Assembly (NCBI RefSeq): GCF_005222225.1
Contig: NZ_CP036536.1
Coordinates: 3,744,001 to 3,808,000 of the forward strand
DNA from: Salinimonas lutimaris
Lineage (GTDB): Bacteria > Pseudomonadota > Gammaproteobacteria > Enterobacterales > Alteromonadaceae
Reading direction: 5' to 3'
DNA length: 64,000 bases
Position 1 is the first letter of the stretch; each line of letters begins with the position of its first letter. The translations under genes were made by a program, and so were the position numbers. The notes beneath the pieces were generated by a model. That model was not told where the DNA came from and made no database searches. It saw nothing but the letters and a program-made list of their open reading frames with translations. Positions 1-8,507 of the stretch are shown one piece after another.

Positions 1-807
1 TAATCGCCCCTCTGCCGGCACCAGCAGTTTGCCTTTGAGCTTAGCCAGACCATCGAGCCGGGTTTTAGCCCGCTCGGCTGCCCGCCGCGCTTCTTCAATG
101 GCGGCCACCAGCGCTTCCTCACTGGCCTGCAACTCCGTGACCTGGGCCTCGTCGGTGGCAATTTTCTGATTCAGCCGGGCCAGGGTCTGTTCCCGGTCCT
201 GCTGCCGGGCAATCAGTTCTGTTCGCTGGTGCTGCTGCCGGCTAACCAGCTGGCTGAGCTCGGTAGCCTTGTCTTTTAGCTGGGCGTTGACCTGCTCCAG
301 CCGGGCGACATTATCCTTAAATTTGGTGATTTCGCGCTGACGGGCCTGATTAACATATTTGTAGTAGGTAAGAATACGCTCAAACGATTTGGCTTCTTCC
401 TGATAAAACACCATTTTGGCGTAATCATAGTTGCCTGCCATAAAGGCACTGCGCAGCTGACTGGCCAGCAAATCCTGCTGCGCCAGAATGGCTTTTTTTA
501 AATCGTCCTGCTCGCTGAGCAGCGCCTGCTGACGGGCCTGATTGTCAGCCTGGGCCTGACGGGTATTTTCCAGCCGGCGGGCAGCTTCGCCGATCTCTTT
601 TTCAGAGGTGGCTAAAATATTCTGCAGTTCCCGGGCATCTGCCTGATTGGCCTTGATGGTTGCCTGACGCTGTTTTAGCTGTTCACGCAATTCGGCCAGC
701 CGGGCCTGCTGATCATCCTGAGCCTGCACACTGCTAAGCGGCCAGCCGGCGACCAAAACGCACAGGCACAACAGCCGGGCAACCAGGCGTTTTGGAGAGT
801 TTGTCAT
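1..807 (-). CDS. envC: EnvC-like murein hydrolase activator, N-terminal part (runs off window)
   Basis: Read from ATG at 807 down to base 1 without a stop, giving 269 codons of an unfinished protein. The first ~30 residues form a signal peptide (hydrophobic stretch ending near SSVQAQ). Everything after it is a long coiled coil rich in Gln, Ala, Glu and Arg, as in the regulatory arm of EnvC, which activates the AmiA/AmiB amidases at the division septum. The C-terminal LytM domain would lie outside the window. The start is one base after the gpmI stop, so the two are co-transcribed, the same order as gpmI-envC in E. coli. The coiled coil alone is not diagnostic; the identification rests on the combination with gpmI. 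Confidence 0.85.
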   Translation of the reverse strand, partial: MTNSPKRLVARLLCLCVLVAGWPLSSVQAQDDQQARLAELREQLKQRQATIKANQADARELQNILATSEKEIGEAARRLENTRQAQADNQARQQALLSEQDDLKKAILAQQDLLASQLRSAFMAGNYDYAKMVFYQEEAKSFERILTYYKYVNQARQREITKFKDNVARLEQVNAQLKDKATELSQLVSRQQHQRTELIARQQDREQTLARLNQKIATDEAQVTELQASEEALVAAIEEARRAAERAKTRLDGLAKLKGKLLVPAEGRL

Positions 808-808
808 G

Positions 809-2353
809 TTACTTGCTACCAAATAAGGAAATGCCCGTCATTTCAGCAGGTTTTGGCAGCCCCAGCAAGTGCAGTATGGTGGGCGCAATATCCGCCAGCT
901 CGCCGCCATGTCGAACCGGCAGGTTCACGCCCCAGTGATAAAACGGCACCAAATTGGTAGTATGCGCCGGTTGCGGCGTGGTGCCATCAGCGGCCAGCAT
1001 GGCTTCGGCATTACCATGATCAGCGGTGACCAGCAGCACATTACCGGTACGCTGACACACGGCCAGCAGCTCCCCAATGGCCTTATCCACCGCTTCACAC
1101 GCCTGAATGACCGCATCTAGCTCACCGGTGTGCCCGACCATATCCGCATTAGCAAAATTGCAGACAATGACCTCATATTCACCGCTTTCGATGGCCGCAG
1201 ACAACTGCTGGCTGACCTGCTCAATATGCATCTGCGGGCATTCAGCATAGTTGGTCACCTTGGGCGATGGCACCAGGGTACGGGTTTCACCGCTAAGCGG
1301 GGCTTCTGCGCCATTATTAAAAAAGAAGGTCACATGCGCATATTTTTCCGTCTCCGCAATCCGGTACTGACGGATACCGTGTGCTGAGAGCCACTGCCCT
1401 AATGTGTTGGGCACATCCTGAACATCAAAGGCCACCCTGGCCGGCACCTGCCCGCCGTATCGGGTCAGCGTAACCAGACTGCTTAGCGCCGGTCCGCCTG
1501 TAATATCAAAATGACAAAAGTCATGAGAATGTCCGACCTGACCATACCCCAGCGCCATGGCCAGCTGCCGGGCCCGATCCGCCCGGAAATTCAGCATCCA
1601 TACAGCATCACCGTCGGTCATCGGTGCTGCCTCACCAATCCATGCAGGCGGCACAAATTCATCGGTCACGGCTTCGCGCCGGGCTGCCTCAATCGCCTGT
1701 TGCGCTGTAGCATAATGTCTTTGTGCATGTCCCCGTGCCATCAGCTGCCAGGCAGTCTCAGTGCGCGCCCAGTTATTGTCCCGATCAAGCGCCCAGAACC
1801 GGCCACACACCGAGGCAATCCGGCAGTCCGGATACGTTGCACAGGCTGTTTCGATAATGGCGAGCAGCGTACCGGCACTATCAGGTGCGCTGTCGCGCCC
1901 GTCAGTAATGACATGCAGGCGCATTACAGGTACCGACAACTGGTGACTTGCCGACAGCGCCGCTTCGATGTGCCGCAGTACCGCATGAACACCGGCATCT
2001 GATAACAAACAGACAATATGCAATACCGTGCCTTTTGTCAGAGCAGAGGTGGAGGCGACCAGCGCCGGGTTGGTTGCAAACTGCCCGGTATCAATCGCCT
2101 CATCAATACGGCTGATGCTTTGCTTAACACGACGCCCCGCGCCCATGGTGACATGGCCAATTTCTGAGTTACCGATCTGGCCGGCCGGAACCCCGACCGC
2201 CTCGCCGGATGCAGTCAGTTTGCTGGCTCCGGCACGGGCAGCCAGCGCATCCATTACCGGCGTGCGCGCCTGGTAAATTGCATTGCCCGGCGCAGGCGGG
2301 CCCAGTCCCCAGCCATCCGCGATGGCCAGTACCACGGTATCCGGTTTGTTCAT
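809..2353 (-). CDS. gpmI: 2,3-bisphosphoglycerate-independent phosphoglycerate mutase
   Basis: Cytoplasmic glycolytic enzyme interconverting 3- and 2-phosphoglycerate; the family uses two manganese ions and a phosphoserine intermediate. The 514-residue length is usual. The N-terminus carries the metal-binding IADGWG motif and the catalytic serine in GNSEIGH (Ser63); a second metal motif, TADHGNAE, lies near the C-terminus. The open frame continues upstream to 2449, but the ATG at 2353 is preceded by a GGAGG ribosome site and gives the normal family N-terminus (MNKPDTVV), so the longer version is rejected. It leads a two-gene transcript with envC (1-base gap) and is divergent from the rhodanese-grxC-secB-gpsA operon. 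Confidence 0.97.
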   Translation of the reverse strand: MNKPDTVVLAIADGWGLGPPAPGNAIYQARTPVMDALAARAGASKLTASGEAVGVPAGQIGNSEIGHVTMGAGRRVKQSISRIDEAIDTGQFATNPALVASTSALTKGTVLHIVCLLSDAGVHAVLRHIEAALSASHQLSVPVMRLHVITDGRDSAPDSAGTLLAIIETACATYPDCRIASVCGRFWALDRDNNWARTETAWQLMARGHAQRHYATAQQAIEAARREAVTDEFVPPAWIGEAAPMTDGDAVWMLNFRADRARQLAMALGYGQVGHSHDFCHFDITGGPALSSLVTLTRYGGQVPARVAFDVQDVPNTLGQWLSAHGIRQYRIAETEKYAHVTFFFNNGAEAPLSGETRTLVPSPKVTNYAECPQMHIEQVSQQLSAAIESGEYEVIVCNFANADMVGHTGELDAVIQACEAVDKAIGELLAVCQRTGNVLLVTADHGNAEAMLAADGTTPQPAHTTNLVPFYHWGVNLPVRHGGELADIAPTILHLLGLPKPAEMTGISLFGSK

Positions 2354-2516
2354 CTTATGCCTCCTGCAGCAGGTATCAGCGGGTATGGATGCCGCTACAG
2401 TGTCATTGTTCTGCCATGCTTTCCAGTTAACATCGCTCATCGTGGACATTCATACGCGAAATTACGGCAACTCAACATAGATCCCACTGCAACGCTGGTT
2501 TCTGCGCTGATTTTCT

Positions 2517-2522
2517 ATATAC
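2517..2522 (+). promoter_or_regulatory. Possible -10 element for the rhodanese-grxC-secB-gpsA operon
   Basis: TATACT lies 36 bases before the rhodanese ATG in the divergent gap. No convincing -35 element is visible at the right distance, so this is a weak assignment based on position and one hexamer. Confidence 0.3.
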
Positions 2523-2558
2523 TTTGCTCTCATTTTATGGTCTGTAAGGTTTGAAGTA

Positions 2559-2984
2559 ATGGATCAGTTGATCGAATTCGCAAGCAATCATGTCATTCTA
2601 GCGGGTATCTGGGTGGCCCTGCTGGCGGTACTGGTAGGTAGTTTTATCAGTGGCCTGACATCATCGGTTAAAGACATCAGCACCCACGAGCTGACACAGC
2701 TGGTGAATAAAAAAGATGCGGTAATTCTGGATACCCGTACTCAGAAAGAGTTTAAGTCCGGCCACATTCTTGGCGCTCGCCAGATTAAGCAGGAAGAGCT
2801 CAAAGCACGGGATTTCAAGAAACTTGAAAACCAGAAGAGCAAACCCATTATTGTTGTATGCGCAATGGGAAGCAGCGCACGAGCTATTGCTACTGCGATG
2901 CATAAAGCAGGCTTTAGCGATGTTAAAACGCTGAAAGGCGGTATGAATGCCTGGCAAAGTGCCGGCCTACCCGTCGCAAAATAA
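2559..2984 (+). CDS. yibN: Membrane-anchored rhodanese-like protein (YibN type)
   Basis: A 141-residue protein with one N-terminal transmembrane helix (about residues 12-32) followed by a single rhodanese domain. The domain has the characteristic LDTR near residue 58 and an active-site loop beginning at Cys101 (CAMGSSARA), so sulfurtransferase-type persulfide chemistry is possible. The soluble domain probably faces the cytoplasm. It heads the group with grxC, secB and gpsA, the same order as around yibN in E. coli. Its physiological substrate cannot be told from sequence; the neighbourhood points to thiol and membrane-protein biology. Confidence 0.9.
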   Translation: MDQLIEFASNHVILAGIWVALLAVLVGSFISGLTSSVKDISTHELTQLVNKKDAVILDTRTQKEFKSGHILGARQIKQEELKARDFKKLENQKSKPIIVVCAMGSSARAIATAMHKAGFSDVKTLKGGMNAWQSAGLPVAK

Positions 2985-2992
2985 GGTTGGTT

Positions 2993-3250
2993 ATGAGTAA
3001 AGTAGAAATCTACACCAAAGGGTACTGCCCTTTTTGTCATCGCGCTAAAGCGCTGCTGAATCAAAAAGGCGTGAGTTTTACCGAGTTTGAAATTGATGTT
3101 CAGCCAGAGCTGCGCGATGTCATGATTGAACGCGCCAACGGTGGTTATACGGTACCTCAGATTTTTATTGATGATCAGCACATCGGTGGATGTGATGACA
3201 TGTATGCACTGGAAGCCCAGAAAAAACTTGATGCGCTGCTGGCAAATTAA
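2993..3250 (+). CDS. grxC: Glutaredoxin 3
   Basis: Small cytoplasmic dithiol glutaredoxin (85 residues) that reduces disulfides and glutathione mixed disulfides. The CPFC active site is at residues 12-15, followed by the cis-proline TVPQ and the glutathione-contacting GGCDD. The ATG at 2993 has an AAGG ribosome site ending 6 bases upstream. An in-frame TTG at 2987 directly abuts that site and is not credible as a start. The gene begins 8 bases after the rhodanese stop and is followed by secB. Confidence 0.95.
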   Translation: MSKVEIYTKGYCPFCHRAKALLNQKGVSFTEFEIDVQPELRDVMIERANGGYTVPQIFIDDQHIGGCDDMYALEAQKKLDALLAN

Positions 3251-3290
3251 TACGCTGCAGGCTGATTAAAAACGATAACTAGGAAGTAAC

Positions 3291-3794
3291 ATGGCTGAAG
3301 AAAATCAAACAAACGCAGCAGCCGGCCAACAGGGTCAGGGTGCGCAGTTCAATATCCAGCGTATTTACACAAAGGATATTTCTTTTGAATCTCCCAATGC
3401 ACCGGCAATTTTCACCAAAGAGTGGAAACCGGAAATTAAGCTGGATCTGGACACCAAAACAGCAAAAATCGAAGAAACGGTTTTTGAAGTGGTTTTATCA
3501 GTAACTGTTACGGCCTCTATGGGCGAAGAAACAGCGTTCCTGTGTGAAGTTCAGCAGGCCGGTATTTTTGCTATTGGCGAAATGCCAGATCAGAACAAAG
3601 CACACATGCTGGGTTCTTACTGCCCGAACGTACTGTTCCCGTATGCCCGCGAAACTATTTCTAACCTGGTCAACCGGGGAACTTTCCCGCCGCTGAACCT
3701 GGCGCCGGTAAACTTTGACGCCATTTTTGCCGCTTACATGCAAAAACGCGCACAACAGGAGCAGGACGGCCAGCCTCAACAACTGGACGCCTAA
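3291..3794 (+). CDS. secB: Protein-export chaperone SecB
   Basis: SecB is a homotetrameric cytoplasmic chaperone that keeps preproteins unfolded and passes them to SecA. The 167-residue length is usual. The core contains the conserved [14 protein letters not shown] segment, the acidic strand around [10 protein letters not shown] and the [16 protein letters not shown] region involved in peptide and SecA binding. The low-complexity N-terminus (Asn, Ala, Gly, Gln) and a Gln-rich C-terminal tail are typical disordered ends. An AGGAAG ribosome site precedes the ATG. The gene lies 10 bases before gpsA. Confidence 0.97.
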   Translation: MAEENQTNAAAGQQGQGAQFNIQRIYTKDISFESPNAPAIFTKEWKPEIKLDLDTKTAKIEETVFEVVLSVTVTASMGEETAFLCEVQQAGIFAIGEMPDQNKAHMLGSYCPNVLFPYARETISNLVNRGTFPPLNLAPVNFDAIFAAYMQKRAQQEQDGQPQQLDA

Positions 3795-3804
3795 ACCACC
3801 ATTT

Positions 3805-4812
3805 ATGCAAAGCACGGATTCTATTACCGTACTAGGGGCGGGGTCGTATGGCACCGCCCTTGCTTTTTGTCTGGCCCGTAACGGCAACCCTACCCTGCTG
3901 TGGGGGCGTGACACTGAGCATATGGCACAACTGGTCAGCGACCGTGAAAATCGTCGCTATCTGCCAGGTGCCACTTTTCCCGACAGTTTGCAGATAGTCC
4001 CAGACCTGGCCGCGGCAGTACAGGCCAGTCAAGACATTCTGGTCGTCGTCCCCAGTCATGCCTTTTCGGCCATGCTTAATGCACTCAAACCCTTATTGAC
4101 ACCGCAGCACCGAATTATTTGGGCAACCAAAGGGCTGGAACCCGGCACAGGTCGCTTGCTGCGTGAGGTGGCGGTGGACATTTTAGGTGACGATTATCCA
4201 CTGGCGGTGCTGTCAGGCCCGACCTTTGCCAAAGAAATGGCCGCCGGACTTCCCACCGCCATTTCATTGTCGTCGCACAATCAGGCGCTGGTCGACAGCT
4301 TTGCCGGCAAACTGCATTGCAGCAAATCGTTTCGGGTATATAAAAATCCTGACTTTACCGGTGTGCAGCTGGGCGGCGCGGTTAAAAATGTTATTGCTAT
4401 CGGGGCTGGTCTGGCCGACGGTCTGGGGTTTGGTGCCAATGCCCGTACTGCCCTGATTACCCGTGGCCTGGCCGAACTCACCCGTCTGGGTGTTAAGCTG
4501 GGGGCTCAGCCAGAAACCTTTATGGGGATGGCCGGGCTGGGCGATCTGGTGCTTACCTGCACGGATAATCAGTCCCGCAACCGCCGGTTTGGTCTGGCGC
4601 TGGGTGAAGGCAAAGGCATTGAGCAGGCGATTGACGAAATTGGCCAGGTAGTAGAAGGCTACCGTAATACCGAAGAAGTCCATACGCTGGCAGCCCGGGT
4701 GGGTGTAGAGATGCCTATCTGCGAGCAGATTTTTGCTGTGTTGTATGAAGGTAAAGCGCCCAAAGAAGCCGCGCTGGCCTTGCTGGCCCGGGATCTGAAA
4801 AGCGAGTCCTGA
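3805..4812 (+). CDS. gpsA: NAD(P)-dependent glycerol-3-phosphate dehydrogenase
   Basis: Reduces dihydroxyacetone phosphate to sn-glycerol 3-phosphate, the backbone for phospholipid synthesis. The N-terminal Rossmann motif is GAGSYGTA, and the catalytic lysine sits in [13 protein letters not shown]. At 335 residues it has the usual length. The frame is open further upstream into secB, but ATG 3805 gives the standard N-terminus a few residues before the dinucleotide motif. It is the last gene of the operon and is followed by a strong terminator. cysE, often next in enterics, is absent. Confidence 0.96.
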   Translation: MQSTDSITVLGAGSYGTALAFCLARNGNPTLLWGRDTEHMAQLVSDRENRRYLPGATFPDSLQIVPDLAAAVQASQDILVVVPSHAFSAMLNALKPLLTPQHRIIWATKGLEPGTGRLLREVAVDILGDDYPLAVLSGPTFAKEMAAGLPTAISLSSHNQALVDSFAGKLHCSKSFRVYKNPDFTGVQLGGAVKNVIAIGAGLADGLGFGANARTALITRGLAELTRLGVKLGAQPETFMGMAGLGDLVLTCTDNQSRNRRFGLALGEGKGIEQAIDEIGQVVEGYRNTEEVHTLAARVGVEMPICEQIFAVLYEGKAPKEAALALLARDLKSES

Positions 4813-4842
4813 TACCGGTATTAGTACCTTTGGATAAACCAC

Positions 4843-4872
4843 AAAAAAGGCCCGCATAAGCGGGCCTTTTTT
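4843..4872. terminator. Bidirectional intrinsic terminator
   Basis: Perfect 7-bp GC stem (GGCCCGC 4849-4855, GCGGGCC 4860-4866) with a 4-base loop, flanked by six A on the left and six T on the right. It lies between the convergent gpsA and PepSY-protein genes and can serve both. Confidence 0.9.
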
Positions 4873-4895
4873 GTTTAAGTGCATCACAGGTTACG

Positions 4896-6293
4896 TTATG
4901 GCTGTTTGAGCGCCCGCCAGCCGGCCCAAAGCGCAAAACCTGCCAGCAGACTGTTAATGCCGATGGCGTTTACGCTAAATGCGCTGCTCTGCCACACCGC
5001 CATATGAGTCAATAGCAACACGACACAACTTATTGCGCTGATAAATTGCCAGCGCCGGGCGGTTAACGGCGCGATGAAAAGCGCAGCCACAATACTGATG
5101 CACAGCAATAACCAGAAGCTGGCCACCATTGAGGTGTCGGTGACAAACGAGCAGGCCGCCGATAATGCCAGTGCAGCGAGGGTTCCCCATACCATTGCGC
5201 CCCATACCCGCGACAGACGTAGCGGATTACCCTGCTTAGCCAGCCAGATATCCATCCCGGATACACACAATACCGTTAGCATAATGCCCAGAATAAAATA
5301 CAGCAGTTTGACCGGCAGCCCGGCAAAATCGCCAAAGTGCAGACGATAGACAGAGTAAAGGATCTGTTTACCCCAGTGTCCGTCCTTGTAGCCAGCGGTG
5401 CCGATAAACTGACCGTTGACATCAAACCGGTAGTTCTCAGAGTAAATCATTTTGCCAGGCACCTGAGCATATAGCTCAATAAACTGCTGGGGAGTGCCTA
5501 CATCGTGAACAGATAAAAAAATGGGCACTTCACCGGTTTGCATGGCGGCAAACTGGCGCATCGCCTCACCCACATCCGGCGTAGTTACCGGTTGCTCGAG
5601 ATGCGGCTCTGGCGCGAAGACCCGGTCGGTGACCGCCTGCCGGTCGCCCTGGGTATCAATTTGCGCCACCAGTGTCAGCACAATCCCGGCCAGACCAAAA
5701 TAGGTGCCGGTGATACCAATCATCAGGTGAAACGGTGAGGCCCAGATCCCAAGGCGGTTGTGAAAGTCGATTCGACCGGTCTGGCCGCTACCACCGCGGC
5801 GCAGCCGAAAGGCATCTTTTACCAGTCGTTTGTGGGCGAAAAACCCGGAGATCACCAGCATACAGATAACCGCACCCAGGGTGCTGACTGCAATCAGACC
5901 CCAGCTATGGGGCAGGTGCAGATAATAATGCAGCTGCACCAGCATTTTAGACCATGGAAAGTGTTCCTTTTCCAGCAGCTGCCCCTGTTCATCAGCAAAA
6001 TACGCTTCGGTATCATTTTCCACTACAAAGCGGGGAATACCGGAGGTGGGAAAAACCATAAAATAATGTTCTGTTTCACCCGGCTCAGCGGCTACAAAGT
6101 GATTCAGCGCGGCATTGGCCGCATCCGGAGAGACCGTATCAAATTCGGGAATATCCGGCTGTTCCCAGCGTTCAAATTCCTGATTGAAAACTACCAGCGT
6201 GCCTGACAAGCACAGCAGATACAAAAACACACCTAAAAATACCCCGGCCCAGCTATGCGCATTGAGGGCCGGTTGACGGGAAAATAACGACAT
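4896..6293 (-). CDS. PepSY-associated transmembrane protein (PiuB-like)
   Basis: A 465-residue inner-membrane protein. The N-terminus (NAHSWAGVFLGVFLYLLCLSGTLVVF) is the typical first helix of PepSY_TM proteins. A periplasmic region follows, then paired helices with conserved HNRLGIWASPFHLMIGITG and YRLHFGDFAG stretches, and four more hydrophobic segments at the C-terminus. Relatives are often encoded with TonB-dependent siderophore receptors and are iron-repressed; some act as ferrisiderophore reductases. No receptor gene is present here. It starts one base after the upstream membrane gene, so both are translated from one transcript. The iron link is family knowledge plus the Fur-like site at 6968-6986. 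Confidence 0.85.
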   Translation of the reverse strand: MSLFSRQPALNAHSWAGVFLGVFLYLLCLSGTLVVFNQEFERWEQPDIPEFDTVSPDAANAALNHFVAAEPGETEHYFMVFPTSGIPRFVVENDTEAYFADEQGQLLEKEHFPWSKMLVQLHYYLHLPHSWGLIAVSTLGAVICMLVISGFFAHKRLVKDAFRLRRGGSGQTGRIDFHNRLGIWASPFHLMIGITGTYFGLAGIVLTLVAQIDTQGDRQAVTDRVFAPEPHLEQPVTTPDVGEAMRQFAAMQTGEVPIFLSVHDVGTPQQFIELYAQVPGKMIYSENYRFDVNGQFIGTAGYKDGHWGKQILYSVYRLHFGDFAGLPVKLLYFILGIMLTVLCVSGMDIWLAKQGNPLRLSRVWGAMVWGTLAALALSAACSFVTDTSMVASFWLLLCISIVAALFIAPLTARRWQFISAISCVVLLLTHMAVWQSSAFSVNAIGINSLLAGFALWAGWRALKQP

Positions 6294-6294
6294 T

Positions 6295-6834
6295 CTAACT
6301 CACCACCAGCAATACACCGCCACACGCAGCAACGGCTGCTTGCTGCAACACACTTTTTAAACGGTTGGGACGGCCCAGCAACTGGTAGCTCAATACGCCC
6401 CACACCACCGGGGTCACCACCACTGTCAGGGCCAGTTGTCCGGCGTACTCAACCGGCAGCATACGACTGACAGACAGAGTAATCAGTACACTGAAGATAA
6501 GCTGTAATACCAGCACAGTGAAAGCCAGACCAATATGAGACAAGACTTTTTTGGGTGCAAAGGAGAGTGGCCGGGGCGCCACCGCAGGAGGCTTGTTCGG
6601 TTTGCTGCTGTGTTCTTTAGCAATGGCGAGCCACACCAGTAACCCCGGAACAAACAGCGCGTAGGTCAGCCCGTATTCCCAGCCAACCGCACCGGCACTG
6701 AATACCACGATACTGCCGGCAAGTAAGGCCAGGCTCAGCCATACCCAGACTCGGCTGGCTCGCCGCCAGCCCATGTAAACAGCCAGTACTGCCAGTGCAT
6801 TGAGCACCAGGCCGGTCAGGGTTAACACCGCCAC
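6295..6834 (-). CDS. Small integral membrane protein of unknown function
   Basis: About 179 residues with five or six hydrophobic helices and a Pro/Lys-rich cytoplasmic linker (SSKPNKPPAVAPRP) in the middle. I do not recognise the family. The frame is open from 6885, but a TAAGGAG ribosome site stands 6 bases before the GTG at 6834, which is therefore chosen; the GTG at 6828 is an alternative. It is directly upstream of and nearly contiguous with the PepSY protein gene, and small membrane proteins of this kind commonly accompany PepSY proteins in iron-uptake clusters. That functional link is inference from position only. Confidence 0.7.
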   Translation of the reverse strand: MAVLTLTGLVLNALAVLAVYMGWRRASRVWVWLSLALLAGSIVVFSAGAVGWEYGLTYALFVPGLLVWLAIAKEHSSKPNKPPAVAPRPLSFAPKKVLSHIGLAFTVLVLQLIFSVLITLSVSRMLPVEYAGQLALTVVVTPVVWGVLSYQLLGRPNRLKSVLQQAAVAACGGVLLVVS

Positions 6835-6967
6835 AACAATCTCCTTATTAAAATATGAATAAGTCAGGTTGTTGCACAGCACCATTTACCCACAACACAC
6901 CCGGCGGTTACAGACTCACAACAGAGGTAACCGGTGGGCTACTTTATAAGCTTAACCATAAAGTGTA

Positions 6968-6986
6968 AATAGGAATGGTTATTATT
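6968..6986. promoter_or_regulatory. Possible Fur box
   Basis: Read on the minus strand the 19-mer AATAATAACCATTCCTATT matches 11 of 19 positions of the consensus Fur box. It lies about 135 bases upstream of the PepSY-type membrane pair, whose relatives are iron-regulated. It also overlaps one arm of a 7-bp inverted repeat (TAACCAT 6953-6959, ATGGTTA 6975-6981). The match is modest. Confidence 0.3.
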
Positions 6987-7006
6987 TGCAGTTTTAATTA
7001 AGTAAA

Positions 7007-7471
7007 CTAACGGGCTCCCTCGTACCCGAATTGCCGCCAGCTTTCATACACAAACACTGACACCGCGTTAGACAAATTCATGCTGCGGCTGTCGGGTAAC
7101 ATCGGAATTCGCACACGGTGCTCAGGAGGCAGCGACTGAATCAAATCATCCGGCAAGCCGCGGGTTTCCGGTCCGAATATCAGGGCATCGCCTTTTTGAT
7201 ACTGGATGTCGCTATGAAATGACTTGCCTTTGGTGGTGCAGGCCAGAATGCGCGAAGGTTTTGCTGTATCCAGATACGCGTGCAGATCAGGGTGACGCTG
7301 CACATGAGCAAACTCATGGTAATCCAGCCCGGCCCGCCGGACTTTTTTATCGTCCCAGTCAAAGCCCAGCGGCTCAATCAGATGAAGGGCAAAGCCACTG
7401 TTGGCGCAAAGACGGATGATATTGCCGGTATTAGGGGGAATTTCCGGCTGGTACAACACAATATCAATCAT
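7007..7471 (-). CDS. trmL: tRNA (cytidine/uridine-2'-O-)-methyltransferase TrmL
   Basis: SPOUT-family enzyme that methylates the 2'-OH of the wobble base (position 34) of leucine tRNAs using SAM. The 154-residue product carries the family's [12 protein letters not shown] start, the RRAGLDYHE segment, FGPETRGLP and the C-terminal knot motif [19 protein letters not shown] 7471 gives the exact family N-terminus; a 15-codon upstream extension of the frame is rejected. It is downstream of pldB on the same strand with 64 bases between. Confidence 0.95.
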   Translation of the reverse strand: MIDIVLYQPEIPPNTGNIIRLCANSGFALHLIEPLGFDWDDKKVRRAGLDYHEFAHVQRHPDLHAYLDTAKPSRILACTTKGKSFHSDIQYQKGDALIFGPETRGLPDDLIQSLPPEHRVRIPMLPDSRSMNLSNAVSVFVYESWRQFGYEGAR

Positions 7472-7535
7472 AAACAGATCCGATGATAATTTACATTGCC
7501 CCAAGCTTAGGGGCAAAGCAGTCCAGCGACAAGCG

Positions 7536-8504
7536 CTAATCGGCCAGCAAAAATGTCAGAATATCCAGCATAACCGGCTGCCGGTAGGCGTCTTTTTCAA
7601 TCAGCAGTTCATGGCTGGCACCGTCGATGGTCATCATTTTGCACTGCCGGATTTGCCCGGCCACCCGCCGCTGGGCGCGGTTGTCCACCACCTTGTCATC
7701 GCCGGCGCTGTACAGACGAACCGGCATGGTCAGCTGCGCTGCCCGCTGTTCAATTTCAGCCATAGCAATGCGAGCGGCTTCCAGCCAGTGCGTGGTGACA
7801 CCGCCCAGCTGAATGGCCGGAGAGGCTTCATACAGCTGACGAAAAATCTGGTAACGTACTTCACTGTGCGTCAGCTTATTCACCCCGAATGTAACCGGTT
7901 TGTAGTCGCCCTGGCCAAAAAAGTAATCCGCCACCATGCCCGCTTTAGCGGCTTTACGCTTACCCATCCACAACAGCAGATTGGCCAGCGGATCAGGCAG
8001 TGACGGACGAATGCCAAACATCGGCGAGCAGAACACAACCTTGCTGAACAGCGCCGGATTGTCCAGTGCCGCCAGAGCCCCAATTGCACTACCCATACTG
8101 TGACACAACAGCGATAAAGGCCCTTTGTGATGTGGTTTGACGATGTCATGGTAAAACGTCATCAGATCGGCAACATAATCGCTGAAGGATTCAACATAGC
8201 CGTGGTGCGGATTGTCGGTCATGCGTCCGGACAGCCCCTGCCCCCGGTGATCCAGAATAAATACCGCCAGCTGATGCCGGAAACAGTCGTAGATCACCTC
8301 TTTATACTTGAGTAATGACTCGATACGTCCGGAGCTTATCAGCACACTGCCTTTAGGATTATCAGGTACGCACCAGGCATAGCTGACCGGTACATCTTTA
8401 CATCCTTTGAACACTCCGGTCCTGACCTGAGTTTTCCAGAATGGTTCGATAGTACGGGGGAGCGCATCGGCTAACTCAGCTTCATTAAACAGGGTTATGG
8501 TCAT
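7536..8504 (-). CDS. pldB: Alpha/beta hydrolase, lysophospholipase L2 (PldB) family
   Basis: A 322-residue serine hydrolase. The nucleophile is Ser136 in CHSMGSA, where the usual Gly before the His is Cys. The general acid/base side is represented by DDKVVDNRA (Asp) and GASHELL (His). The oxyanion region [10 protein letters not shown] and the following [12 protein letters not shown] are typical of the monoacylglycerol lipase/PldB family. Lysophospholipid or monoacylglycerol hydrolysis is inferred from the family. The start lies 3 bases after the cpxA stop, so it is likely co-transcribed with cpxRA. Confidence 0.85.
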   Translation of the reverse strand: MTITLFNEAELADALPRTIEPFWKTQVRTGVFKGCKDVPVSYAWCVPDNPKGSVLISSGRIESLLKYKEVIYDCFRHQLAVFILDHRGQGLSGRMTDNPHHGYVESFSDYVADLMTFYHDIVKPHHKGPLSLLCHSMGSAIGALAALDNPALFSKVVFCSPMFGIRPSLPDPLANLLLWMGKRKAAKAGMVADYFFGQGDYKPVTFGVNKLTHSEVRYQIFRQLYEASPAIQLGGVTTHWLEAARIAMAEIEQRAAQLTMPVRLYSAGDDKVVDNRAQRRVAGQIRQCKMMTIDGASHELLIEKDAYRQPVMLDILTFLLAD

Positions 8505-8507
8505 AAA

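Noticed and set aside
2987..2995. TTG start for grxC two codons upstream
   Set aside because: The AAGG ribosome site directly abuts it; ATG 2993 is correctly spaced.
4264..4887. 207-codon minus-strand frame
   Set aside because: Antisense to gpsA and spans the terminator.
7401..8003. 200-codon plus-strand frame
   Set aside because: Antisense to trmL and pldB, both well supported.
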